DNA of 33,000 nucleotides, from positions 1-33,000 of the forward strand of contig NZ_DKGQ01000033.1 of NCBI RefSeq assembly GCF_002453355.1. The letters are read 5' to 3'. Source of the stretch: Psychrobacter sp. UBA6766. GTDB taxonomy: Bacteria > Pseudomonadota > Gammaproteobacteria > Pseudomonadales > Moraxellaceae. Each line of letters starts with the position of its first letter. The first letter of the stretch is position 1. Of the stretch, positions 7,294-15,573 are shown one piece after another. Both the position numbers and the translations under genes were made by a program. The notes under the pieces were generated by a model. The model had not been told where the DNA came from and ran no database searches. It saw only the letters and a program-made list of their open reading frames with translations.

Positions 7294-8769
7294 ATGTATA
7301 TGACCTCCCCACAACCACAACCACGGCGCAAAGGTCGGCTCGTCCGCTCCTACTCCAACACTTGGCTAACCACTTTGATGGTTGCTTTTATCGTTATTAT
7401 CAGTGTCGGGGTATCGATTTCATTTTTTTGGCGGAGTCTGTATTTACCAGAGCTTAAAAACCATGCGCGCTATCTGACCAGCGAATTACGCTTAATGAAC
7501 AGCGTCAATAAAGACTGGAAAGACGACCCTGCCGTACGGCGATGGATTTATCAGCATTCCCATGTGGTGGTGGTGGACAATCCAAGTGATTTTCCTATAG
7601 TAGCGGATAAGGCGTTTGTTGGGGTGTTTACTGATGTGTTACAGCGTGAAATCGGCGCGCAACTGGGACGTCCTGTTGAAGTGTATTTTAAGTTTAAACC
7701 GACGCCGCAGCTTTGGGTGCAAGACAGTCGTGATACCAGCTTTTGGATTCGCGAACCGGTGGTGTATTATTCTCAATACAGTCCCACCATATTATTATTA
7801 TTTTTAGTAGGTTTGCCTATTTTAACCTTGCTAACGATTATTTTATTAGCGCGGCAATTAAATCGTCCGTTACGTTATTTACAGCGCGCGGCGACCAATT
7901 ATATTCGTCTTGGTCACGCCACAACTCTACCTACTCATAACGGTCCTACAGAAATACGCCAAGTCAATATGGCATTTAATCGCTTATTTACTACCCTTAA
8001 TCAAGCACAAAAAGAGCGAACGATTATGCTTGCAGGCATCTCGCATGACTTGCGCACGCCGCTGACTCGCATGCGCTTAACCGCTGAGATGCTGCCTGAT
8101 GAGTTTTTTCGTGAAGGTTTGATTTACGATATCGAAGACATGGATGCGATTTTGGAGCAATTTATCTCATTTATGAAAGATGGCTCTGATGAGCCAGTAC
8201 GCTTGACCAATTTAGACACCATATTTAATGAGATTATGGTGCAATTTGCGCCGCTAGAATTTATTTATCAATCTGAATGCCACAAAATGGTACCTGTGCG
8301 CCCGATGTCTATTAAGCGCCTGGTAGTTAATCTGGTGAATAATGCCAAACGTTATGGCAAACCACCGATTTATTTATCTGCGACTGTGGTGCCGACCTTT
8401 ACAGAAAAGGCGGTGGTAGAAGACAGCGATGTGGTGACTGAAAACGAGGTCAATAAAGAGGCAAAAGAGCAATTGATGATATGTGTGCGCGACTGCGGTG
8501 ATGGCGTTGCAGAAGACCAATTAGAGCGCATTATGCAACCGTTTGAACGCGGTGAATCGGCACGTACCACTCAAGGTAGCGGTTTGGGTTTGGCGATTGT
8601 CAATCGTATCGCGCGCTTGCATCACGGGACGGTTGAAGCGATTAATCACCCGGATGGCGGCCTACAAGTCTGTGTCCGTATTCCACTTATCTCCAAAGTT
8701 GCCGGAGAGCCGTCATTGGCTGCTGATAATGAAAAACTACCCAGTGCTGATAGCAATATAGATGGCTAG
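7294..8769 (+). CDS. envZ: EnvZ-type sensor histidine kinase without an adjacent regulator
   Basis: A 491-residue inner-membrane sensor kinase. Segments in order: a basic N-terminus (RRKGRLVRSYS), TM1 at about 23-48, a periplasmic domain to about 163, TM2 at about 166-188 (LLLFLVGLPILTLL), HAMP to about 240, and the phosphoacceptor H-box GISHDLRTPLTRMRLTAEML with His251. Then come the N-box (NLVNNAKRYG), G1 (DCGDGV), the F-box (FERG) and G2 (GSGLGLAIV) of the ATPase domain. The ISHDLRTPLTRMRL wording and overall plan match EnvZ, whose partner is OmpR. No OmpR gene is next to it; the only regulator in the window is BfmR, on the other strand and paired with BfmS. An acidic insert (about 370-390) sits between the N-box and G1. 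A second ATG two codons in (7300) is equally possible as start. Confidence 0.83.
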   Translation: MYMTSPQPQPRRKGRLVRSYSNTWLTTLMVAFIVIISVGVSISFFWRSLYLPELKNHARYLTSELRLMNSVNKDWKDDPAVRRWIYQHSHVVVVDNPSDFPIVADKAFVGVFTDVLQREIGAQLGRPVEVYFKFKPTPQLWVQDSRDTSFWIREPVVYYSQYSPTILLLFLVGLPILTLLTIILLARQLNRPLRYLQRAATNYIRLGHATTLPTHNGPTEIRQVNMAFNRLFTTLNQAQKERTIMLAGISHDLRTPLTRMRLTAEMLPDEFFREGLIYDIEDMDAILEQFISFMKDGSDEPVRLTNLDTIFNEIMVQFAPLEFIYQSECHKMVPVRPMSIKRLVVNLVNNAKRYGKPPIYLSATVVPTFTEKAVVEDSDVVTENEVNKEAKEQLMICVRDCGDGVAEDQLERIMQPFERGESARTTQGSGLGLAIVNRIARLHHGTVEAINHPDGGLQVCVRIPLISKVAGEPSLAADNEKLPSADSNIDG

Positions 8770-8814
8770 GGTTTGTCCTAGTAATTGAATAGAAATAACA
8801 AAAAATGTTAAAGT

Positions 8815-8843
8815 GTCGCTAATAACAGTCAGTTATTAGCGAC
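8815..8843. terminator. hairpin between convergent envZ-like gene and the 59-residue gene
   Basis: GTCGCTAATAAC (8815-8826) and GTTATTAGCGAC (8832-8843) are an exact 12-bp inverted repeat with a 5-nt loop. A T-rich stretch follows a few bases later when read on the minus strand (A-run at about 8799-8805 on the plus strand). It probably ends the minus-strand unit and perhaps both. Confidence 0.75.
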
Positions 8844-8853
8844 TCTAGAAATA

Positions 8854-9033
8854 CTATTTTCTAGTTCCAATAACTGGCGGAATATATTCAGCGCTATTGG
8901 TAAAGGTTAAAGGCTGGGTTATTTTATCCTGCGCGGCCTTTAGCGTTTGAGTGCTGGTCGGCTGCTGTAAGAATAAATAATAACCGAGCGCTGCGGCGTT
9001 CACTACGACCAATCCACCAAATAAATACGGCAT
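8854..9033 (-). CDS. small one-TM protein of unknown function downstream of bfmS
   Basis: A 59-residue protein from the ATG at 9033, which has AAGGAG 8 nt upstream. A longer open frame to a TTG at 9066 is less likely. Residues 1-20 (MPYLFGGLVVVNAAALGYYL) form a single membrane segment. The remaining 39 residues are polar, contain two Pro-rich ends (QQPTSTQT and YIPPVIGTRK), and would face the periplasm if the N-terminus is inside. I do not recognise the family. The strong ribosome binding site and its place between bfmS and a terminator argue that it is real. Its location suggests, but does not show, a link to the BfmRS envelope response. Confidence 0.72.
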   Translation of the reverse strand: MPYLFGGLVVVNAAALGYYLFLQQPTSTQTLKAAQDKITQPLTFTNSAEYIPPVIGTRK

Positions 9034-9123
9034 CCTTTGCTCTCCTTTACTGTTAAGCTGCTTCAAAAATTATTATGATTTATTAGTGAGCAATCAATAC
9101 TCATTTAACCAATATTATAAAAA

Positions 9124-10812
9124 TTATTGAGCATCAAAATCGCGATCGCTTTTTTCTTGTGTTAATTCATCGGCAGCAAGAACTTGGGTGAGCGGTTTAA
9201 TAGGCCAAGTCATCACAAATCGTGCGCCGCCAAGCTCACGGCTCTCGCCCACTTTCATGCTGCCGTTAAACCAAAAAGCGATACGCGATACGATAGACAA
9301 GCCCAAACCATAACCACCTGATGCACGTGTACGACTATCGTCCAAGCGTGAAAATGGTATAAAAACTTTTTCACGGTCGGCTTCAGGAATACCGTGCCCA
9401 TCATCTTCCACACTGACAAAAGCATTGCCTTTTCTCACCCCAGCACTAATGATAATCGTGGTTTCAGCATAACGTAAAGCATTTCCGGCTAAATTCTGAA
9501 TCACGCGGTGTAAATAACGTCTGTCAGCGACCGCCGTTACTTTCGCATTTGGCAGGTTGGTGACAATCTTGATAGGTTTACCTAAAGCATTGGTTTCACG
9601 TTCAATTTGCTCAAGCAATTCACGCAGATTTACCGGTTCCAAATCTAGTTTTGGTGAGCCTTCTTCAAGCTTCGCATAGGTTAAAATCTCATCAATCAAA
9701 CCATTAAGCGACTCGATATCTTCGTCGATATAATCGCGCTGCATAAAGCGTGAATCTTCATCATCGGTATCAGCAAGCATATCGACAGCAAAGCGAATAC
9801 GAGCCACAGGCGTTCGCAATTCATGTGATACGGCGCGCGTCAGCTCACGCTGCGACTCAATCAAACGCTTAATATGCGCCGTCATCGCATTAAATGTCGC
9901 TGATAGTCGCGCGATCTCGTCTTGCCCAATGACCTGTACTTTGATATCAAGATTGCCCTTACTCACTTCATTCACACCAACTTGAATCAGTTGTAATTTG
10001 CGTTCAAGCGGAAAAATAAGTGCATAAACGCCCAAACTGATTAAGAACATGCTGATCAAAATCATACTAACAATCAAATTAAGCGGGAACCAGTTAAACA
10101 AAGGTACAGGGCCAATTAAAATCGCCATATCGTTGATTTCAGAGGGCACAACCACTTTAATAGACGAGTTACTTTTACTGGTATTGGTATCTTGCAGTAA
10201 GATGACCACCTCATCGCGGCGCAAGCGTGCCATCTGATCAGGGTCTAAATTAAGCGTATTAACGGCTCTAAACTCTAATGGAAAAGAAAACTTTTCTTCC
10301 AATTCAGCCAAGCGCGCACGCTTATCGGATAAAGTCGCCTGATAGGATAAATCATCAAGCAGAAATACAGCAATGGCGCGCACTTGCTGCTCGGTCACTT
10401 GGGAGATACGTGCGGTTAAAACGCTCTTATTATCCGGTAAGCGATAATAAACATCGGCGTACATGGGTTGCTCAACATAGCGAACCACGGTATTGCCCTT
10501 CTCGAAACGGCGCAGTTCACTGGCATTAAAATCCACCTCATTAATAGGTACAATGCTGAATTCCGCGCCAAATAAGCTGCTGGCATCAGACAACCAATAC
10601 TCACGCTGTGACTCGCTCTCTTGGTGAGCAATCCCTTCACTGACGATATGAAAAGCGCCCGTGGCCATGTTTTCACGGTAAGATTGGACGCGTTCTTTGT
10701 TGATCGTATCCATCAACAATTGAGCAAATAATGCCACACACAAACAGACGATTAATAGTCCAGCATAAATACGGACAAAGATACTGTGTTTAAGAGAAGA
10801 AACTAATGACAT
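9124..10812 (-). CDS. bfmS: sensor histidine kinase BfmS
   Basis: Inner-membrane sensor kinase, partner of BfmR (RstB-like). In Acinetobacter the pair controls envelope stress, pili, capsule and biofilm. From the ATG at 10812 the protein has 562 residues. TM1 is near residues 10-33 (FVRIYAGLLIVCLCVALFA), a periplasmic domain runs to about 225, and TM2 is near 232-253 (LIVSMILISMFLISLGVYAL). HAMP follows (GNLDIKVQVIGQDEIARLS), then the H-box AVSHELRTPVARIRF with His330. The ATPase boxes come last: NLAGNALRYA, VEDDGHGIPEADRE, FIPFSRLDDSR and GYGLGLSIV. The frame also reaches a TTG at 10827; neither start has a clear ribosome binding site. It lies about 230 nt downstream of bfmR, with a strong terminator in the gap. 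Confidence 0.93.
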   Translation of the reverse strand: MSLVSSLKHSIFVRIYAGLLIVCLCVALFAQLLMDTINKERVQSYRENMATGAFHIVSEGIAHQESESQREYWLSDASSLFGAEFSIVPINEVDFNASELRRFEKGNTVVRYVEQPMYADVYYRLPDNKSVLTARISQVTEQQVRAIAVFLLDDLSYQATLSDKRARLAELEEKFSFPLEFRAVNTLNLDPDQMARLRRDEVVILLQDTNTSKSNSSIKVVVPSEINDMAILIGPVPLFNWFPLNLIVSMILISMFLISLGVYALIFPLERKLQLIQVGVNEVSKGNLDIKVQVIGQDEIARLSATFNAMTAHIKRLIESQRELTRAVSHELRTPVARIRFAVDMLADTDDEDSRFMQRDYIDEDIESLNGLIDEILTYAKLEEGSPKLDLEPVNLRELLEQIERETNALGKPIKIVTNLPNAKVTAVADRRYLHRVIQNLAGNALRYAETTIIISAGVRKGNAFVSVEDDGHGIPEADREKVFIPFSRLDDSRTRASGGYGLGLSIVSRIAFWFNGSMKVGESRELGGARFVMTWPIKPLTQVLAADELTQEKSDRDFDAQ

Positions 10813-10969
10813 ACGTGCCGTGACCAACTTAATGAAGAATTATTGATAGAAAAAAAAGACAATTGCTTGCTGCGCAATTTATCTCATACTATTTATCTGT
10901 CGTCGATAATTATCGCTCAATTAAACCACATAACGCAGCATTTAAGTTTAAAAATTAAAGTTTGGACCA

Positions 10970-10998
10970 TAAAAAACCAGCTTTACGCTGGTTTTTTA
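10970..10998 (-). terminator. intrinsic terminator between bfmR and bfmS
   Basis: AAAAAACCAGC (10971-10981) and GCTGGTTTTTT (10987-10997) form an exact 11-bp inverted repeat with a 5-nt loop. Read on the minus strand it gives the stem followed by a T6 run, directly after the bfmR stop codon region. It should lower bfmS transcription from the bfmR promoter. Confidence 0.88.
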
Positions 10999-11042
10999 TT
11001 AGAAAGTTATTCTTAAAGAATATTTGCATTAAGAATAAAGCC

Positions 11043-11759
11043 TTAATTGCCTTCTTTAACAAATAAATAACCTTTACTACGGACGGTTTTGATACGTTTA
11101 GGATTTTCTGGGTCATCACCGATTTTTGGGCGGATTCGCGAAATACGCACATCGATAGAGCGATCTTGACCGTCATATTCAATACCGCGAAGACGCTCAA
11201 AAATATCTTCGCGTGACAAGATACGACCAGCGTTAGATGCGAGTAACCATAGCAAATCATATTCAGCACTGGTGAAATCAACCAACTCATCACCTAGATT
11301 TACTGAACGACCACCGTTATCGATGACCAATTCACCAAACTCTAACCGCTGCGGCACATCCTCTGATGGTGCGTTTTCTGAGCGGCGTAATAATGCGCGA
11401 ATTCGCGCAAGTAATACGCGTGGCTGCGCAGGTTTGGCAACATAATCATCGGCACCCATCTCAAGACCCAATACCTGATCCATGTCTTCTGTGCGCGCGG
11501 TCAGCATCAAAATCGGATTCTGATAGTGCGGACGTACTTCACGGCATACCGTTAAGCCATCGCTACCAGGAAGCATGACATCAAGTACGACCAAATCTGG
11601 TTGTTCGTTGACAATACGGCGAATGGCACGATTACCATCTGTTTCAATTGCTACCTCTAAACCATTTTTAACCAAGTAATCTTGGGTCAACATGGCTAAG
11701 CGCTCGTCATCCTCAACAATCAAAATTCGGGGGGTGTTGTCTTCTTCATTCGTTGTCAT
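11043..11759 (-). CDS. bfmR: response regulator BfmR
   Basis: OmpR/PhoB-type transcription factor of the BfmRS system, 238 residues. The receiver domain shows ILIVEDDERLAMLTQDYL, the acidic pocket at Asp17/Asp18, the phosphoacceptor Asp60 in LVVLDVMLPGSDG, the Thr of LMLTARTEDMDQ, and the Lys of DDYVAKPAQPR. The winged-helix DNA-binding domain shows LVDFTSAEYDLLWLLASNAG, ILSREDIFERLRG and RIKTVRSKGYLFV. From memory, the wording of both domains is close to identical to Acinetobacter baumannii BfmR, which supports the name. GAGG lies about 8 nt before the ATG. Upstream is a 655-bp gap where autoregulatory sites are expected. Confidence 0.95.
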   Translation of the reverse strand: MTTNEEDNTPRILIVEDDERLAMLTQDYLVKNGLEVAIETDGNRAIRRIVNEQPDLVVLDVMLPGSDGLTVCREVRPHYQNPILMLTARTEDMDQVLGLEMGADDYVAKPAQPRVLLARIRALLRRSENAPSEDVPQRLEFGELVIDNGGRSVNLGDELVDFTSAEYDLLWLLASNAGRILSREDIFERLRGIEYDGQDRSIDVRISRIRPKIGDDPENPKRIKTVRSKGYLFVKEGN

Positions 11760-11838
11760 TGTTATATCCTCTAATACATCTAATTTAAAAGCAGTAAAAG
11801 TAAGAGCGGTAAATTAATAGCACCGTAACTTAATCGAT

Positions 11839-11878
11839 TTGTAACCTAGTACAATTGACGACCGTGTTGCTGTTACAA
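11839..11878. promoter_or_regulatory. candidate operator upstream of bfmR
   Basis: TTGTAAC (11839-11845) and GTTACAA (11872-11878) are exact inverted copies 26 bp apart. A further GTAAC lies at about 11824. They sit 80-120 bp before the bfmR start, where self-regulation by an OmpR-type factor would be expected. Binding is inference. Confidence 0.3.
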
Positions 11879-12330
11879 ACTTGGTAGCACAGTATACTAT
11901 TAAACACACAGCTTCCTATACTATAGCTTATAGTTGTTAACAAAACCTATAAACTACGTCCATTAAAACTTTAGTTTGCGTCCAAAAATTATACCCTTTA
12001 TCGCGATAAAAAGGCATAGGAAAAATTTTACTCAATAATGTTATTTCTCTTATACTTCAACAAACGCGCTAAAAGCCCAATCATTAAATACTGTTAGAAA
12101 GGTTGATTGACTTTTAGAATCAAAAACGTAACTTTCCTCTCTAATATAACCACATATCTCTGTTGTCGCCAGTCACTTTTTTACAATTCTATCAAAATTA
12201 GTTCAGTTGTTGATTAATAGTTAATGAGTTAACAGCATTTAGACAGTTAATGATGGGTTTGTAAGAAATTTGAAGCGCTCATTGCTAAAACGCTAGCCAT
12301 TAAAAAAGTACATTTGAGAAGAACAAATAT
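11879..12330. other. gene-free AT-rich stretch between bfmR and atpC
   Basis: About 450 bp without a credible open frame, RNA gene or repeat that I can recognise. It presumably holds the distal bfmR control region on one side and the end of the atp transcript on the other. Confidence 0.5.
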
Positions 12331-12364
12331 AAAAAAACAGCCCATAAATAATGGACTGTTTTTT
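12331..12364. terminator. terminator of the atp operon
   Basis: AAAAAACAG-CCCAT (12332-12345) pairs with ATGGACTGTTTTTT (12351-12364) with one internal mismatch and a 5-nt AT loop. Read on the minus strand it is followed by a T7 run. It lies about 50 nt after the atpC stop. Confidence 0.88.
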
Positions 12365-12414
12365 ATTACGCTAAAAAAATTAAAGAAAAACTCTAACTTT
12401 TTATAAGAGTAAGA

Positions 12415-12831
12415 CTAAGCGCGGTTTTTATACTTACGAATAGTCTGTAGCTGGGCGACTGACTCAGCCAATGACGCTAAGGCTGCATTGGTTTGTACGG
12501 TATCAGATTGGTTGACCAGCATTTGCTCCGCTTTATTACGTGCTTCAACGATTTTACTTTCATCAAGATTATGTGCACGCACAGCAGTATCAGCGAGTAC
12601 GGTGACCAGTTTTGGCTGTACTTCTAACACACCGCCAGACACATAAATGACTTCTTCTTCACCATTAGGCGTTTGGACGCGCATTGCACCTGGTTTTAGC
12701 AAAGTAATAAGCGGGGTGTGACCTGGCAATATACCAATCTCGCCTTCGGTACCACTGGCTATTAACATGCTAATTTCGCCTGAATACAACTCTTCACGAG
12801 CACTTACGACGCGACATTGTAACGTTGCCAT
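12415..12831 (-). CDS. atpC: ATP synthase F1 epsilon subunit
   Basis: Central-stalk subunit that couples c-ring rotation to the catalytic head and can inhibit ATP hydrolysis. The 138-residue protein has the N-terminal beta-sandwich (MATLQCRVVSAREELYSGE, EGEIGILPGHTPLITLLKPG, YVSGGVLEVQPKLVTVLADTA) and the C-terminal helical hairpin (ESKIVEARNKAEQML to YKNRA). AAGGA lies 8 nt before the ATG. It is the last gene of the operon, 115 nt after atpD. Confidence 0.98.
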   Translation of the reverse strand: MATLQCRVVSAREELYSGEISMLIASGTEGEIGILPGHTPLITLLKPGAMRVQTPNGEEEVIYVSGGVLEVQPKLVTVLADTAVRAHNLDESKIVEARNKAEQMLVNQSDTVQTNAALASLAESVAQLQTIRKYKNRA

Positions 12832-12946
12832 ACTTAATTCCTTACCATCAAAGCGCGATCAAAAAACAGTAAAAACTGCGATGCGTTACTGAAGAGTAGG
12901 TATAAAGTTTATATTATACCTACTCATTAGCCCATACTTGTACAAC

Positions 12947-14380
12947 TTACGCTGCAGAAGATTTCATTTTTTCTGCTTTAGCGACGACTTCGTCGATGCC
13001 GCCGGCCATATAGAAAGCTTGTTCTGGTAAGTCATCATATTCACCAGCGATGATTGCTTTGAAGCTTGCAATGGTATCGCGTAATGCAACATATTTACCA
13101 GGCGCACCAGTAAAGACTTCAGCAACGTGGAATGGCTGTGACAAGAAGCGCTGGATTTTTCGCGCACGATAAACGACCAGTTTATCTTCTTCTGACAACT
13201 CATCCATACCTAGAATGGCGATGATGTCTTTTAGCTCTTTATAACGCTGAAGAACTTCCTGAACACCACGAGCAACGTTGTAATGCTCTTCACCGATAAC
13301 CAATGGATCAAGCTGACGTGAGGTTGAATCTAGTGGGTCAACCGCAGGATAAATACCTTGTGAGGCGATATCACGGCTTAGTACCACTGTCGCATCCAAG
13401 TGAGCAAACGTCGTTGCTGGTGATGGATCTGTCAAGTCATCCGCAGGAACATATACTGCTTGTACAGAAGTAATTGAACCTGATTGCGTTGAGGTAATAC
13501 GCTCTTGGAGCATACCCATCTCTTCAGCTAGGGTTGGCTGATAACCGACCGCTGATGGCATACGACCTAATAGTGCTGATACTTCAGTACCGGCTAGTGT
13601 ATAACGATAGATGTTATCAACGAATAACAATACGTCACGACCTTTGCCAGTGGCAGGATCTTTGGTATCACGGAAATACTCAGCCATGGTCAAACCAGAC
13701 AGTGCAACACGTAAACGGTTACCTGGTGGCTCATTCATTTGGCCATATACCATCGCAACTTTAGATTTGCTAAAGTCTTCAACGTTGACAACGCCAGCTT
13801 CTTGCATTTCGTGATAGAAGTCGTTACCTTCACGAGTACGCTCACCAACACCAGCAAACACGGATAGACCTTCGTGTTTAAGGGCGATGTTGTTGATCAA
13901 TTCCATCATGTTGACGGTTTTACCAACACCAGCACCACCAAACAGACCAACTTTACCACCTTTAGCAAACGGGCAAAGCAGATCGATAACTTTAATACCA
14001 GTCTCTAGCAGCTCAGTACTGTTTGACTGTTCGGCATAGCTTGGGGCTTCACGGTGAATAGACCAGCGCTCATCTGCAGCAACCGGACCTTCTTCATCGA
14101 TAGGACGACCAAGAACATCCATGATGCGACCTAGCGTTCCCATACCGACCGGTACAGAAATAGGTGCGCCCGTGTTGGTCACTGGTAGGTTACGCTTTAA
14201 ACCTTCAGTTGAACCCATGGCAATAGTACGAACGATACCATCGCCTAGTTGTTGTTGCACTTCTAGGGTAGTTTCAGTGCCGTCTACTTGTAAGGCATCA
14301 TAAATCTGAGGAACTTCGTTACGGTCAAACTCAACGTCAAGAACCGCGCCAATAATCTGTACAATACGACCGCTACTCAT
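12947..14380 (-). CDS. atpD: ATP synthase F1 beta subunit
   Basis: Catalytic subunit of the alpha3-beta3 head. The 477-residue protein carries the P-loop GGAGVGKT at about 150-157, the following GERTREGNDFYHEM catalytic Glu region, Walker B LLFVDNIYRYTLAG, the SALLGRMPSAVGYQPTLAEE segment with its catalytic-interface Arg, and the DELSEEDK C-terminal lever (DELSEED-type motif). An AAGGAG ribosome binding site is 6 nt before the ATG. It lies 50 nt after atpG. Confidence 0.99.
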   Translation of the reverse strand: MSSGRIVQIIGAVLDVEFDRNEVPQIYDALQVDGTETTLEVQQQLGDGIVRTIAMGSTEGLKRNLPVTNTGAPISVPVGMGTLGRIMDVLGRPIDEEGPVAADERWSIHREAPSYAEQSNSTELLETGIKVIDLLCPFAKGGKVGLFGGAGVGKTVNMMELINNIALKHEGLSVFAGVGERTREGNDFYHEMQEAGVVNVEDFSKSKVAMVYGQMNEPPGNRLRVALSGLTMAEYFRDTKDPATGKGRDVLLFVDNIYRYTLAGTEVSALLGRMPSAVGYQPTLAEEMGMLQERITSTQSGSITSVQAVYVPADDLTDPSPATTFAHLDATVVLSRDIASQGIYPAVDPLDSTSRQLDPLVIGEEHYNVARGVQEVLQRYKELKDIIAILGMDELSEEDKLVVYRARKIQRFLSQPFHVAEVFTGAPGKYVALRDTIASFKAIIAGEYDDLPEQAFYMAGGIDEVVAKAEKMKSSAA

Positions 14381-14430
14381 TGCGTTCTCCTTGAACTTCT
14401 GTATATAGTAGGTTTTATAAAGGGTTTCAC

Positions 14431-15312
14431 TTATGAAACAGCAGCAGCACCGCCAACGATTTCCGAGATTTCTCGAGTAATCGCCGCTTGACGCAACTTG
14501 TTATAAACCAACTGTAAATCGTTAATTAGGTCACCAGCATTATCTGTTGCCGCTTTCATCGCAACCATTCGTGAGGACTGCTCAGAGGCAATGTTTTCCA
14601 TTACCGCTTGATAAACAATCGACTCGATATAGCGACCAAGTAATTCATCAATCAAGGTTTTGATGTCAGGCTCGTAGATATAATCCCAGCTCAGTTCTGT
14701 TTGAATGCCACTTTCTTCGTCGCCAAATGAATCCTCTGGTAGAGGTACCAATTGGTTGACCGTTGGTTTTTGGGTCATGGCGTTCACAAACTGGTTATAG
14801 ACCACATAGATACGGTCTAATTTACCGTTACTATAATCTTCTAACATCGCTTGCACCGGCGCGTTTAATTGTTCAAACGTCGGCTTATCACCATAGTCAG
14901 TCACGGCTGAGGTGACTTTACCGCCAAAGTTTTTGAAGAAGCTCACGCCTTTAGCACCAATAACGGCAAATTCCGCTTGAACAGACTGGTCTTGGTATTG
15001 CTGAATACTTTTAGATAAAGCTTTGAATAGGTTAATATTCAAACCACCCGCTAGGCCGCGATCTGATGTGATGACGATATAGCCAACTTTATCAACTGGA
15101 CGCGTAACCAGGTATGGATGTTTGTAATCTGATGAGGCATGCACCAAATGCGAAATAACCCGGCGCATACTATCAGCATACGGGCGACCCACTTCCATGC
15201 GCTCTTGGGCACGGCGCATTTTACTAGCAGCTACCATTTGCATAGCGCGAGTAATTTTCTGGGTACTTTTAATACTGGTGACTTTGGCACGTATTTCTTT
15301 TAAGCTTGCCAT
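14431..15312 (-). CDS. atpG: ATP synthase F1 gamma subunit
   Basis: The rotor shaft inside the alpha-beta hexamer. The 293-residue protein starts MASLKEIRAKVTSIKSTQKI with TRAMQMVAASKMRRAQ next, the N-terminal coiled-coil helix. It has the central VITSDRGLAGGLNINLFK domain and ends SSRMVAMKAATDNAGDLIND and VYNKLRQAAITREISEIVGG, the C-terminal helix. Length is normal. GGAA lies near the ATG and is a weak ribosome binding site. The 261-nt spacer from atpA is unusually long for this operon; see findings. Confidence 0.98.
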   Translation of the reverse strand: MASLKEIRAKVTSIKSTQKITRAMQMVAASKMRRAQERMEVGRPYADSMRRVISHLVHASSDYKHPYLVTRPVDKVGYIVITSDRGLAGGLNINLFKALSKSIQQYQDQSVQAEFAVIGAKGVSFFKNFGGKVTSAVTDYGDKPTFEQLNAPVQAMLEDYSNGKLDRIYVVYNQFVNAMTQKPTVNQLVPLPEDSFGDEESGIQTELSWDYIYEPDIKTLIDELLGRYIESIVYQAVMENIASEQSSRMVAMKAATDNAGDLINDLQLVYNKLRQAAITREISEIVGGAAAVS

Positions 15313-15573
15313 AATGATTCCAATATAAGAGGGTTAAAAAGCATGGGCGTATGCAACAATCATTTAATATAAAACACTGAACTTATCGAATAATGTCTTT
15401 ACATCTTGTGGCATGACGCAATCTTAGATCTTTATTGGTTAAAACAGCGGCGCGATTATCTTGAAGAAAAATCTCTATACTTAAAAACTTTTCAGACAAC
15501 GCGCCACTTTTTACGCTCTAAACCAGAGCGCTAACCAATTTAGGATTAACCCGTTAATTCAGTATTTATTAAC
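15313..15573 (-). other. long intra-operon spacer between atpA and atpG
   Basis: 261 nt without an open frame. CGCTCT (15514-15519) and AGAGCG (15525-15530) form a short hairpin with a 5-nt loop a few tens of bases after the atpA stop. It is not followed by a good T-run, so a full terminator is unlikely. It could be a processing or stability element of the operon mRNA. Confidence 0.4.
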
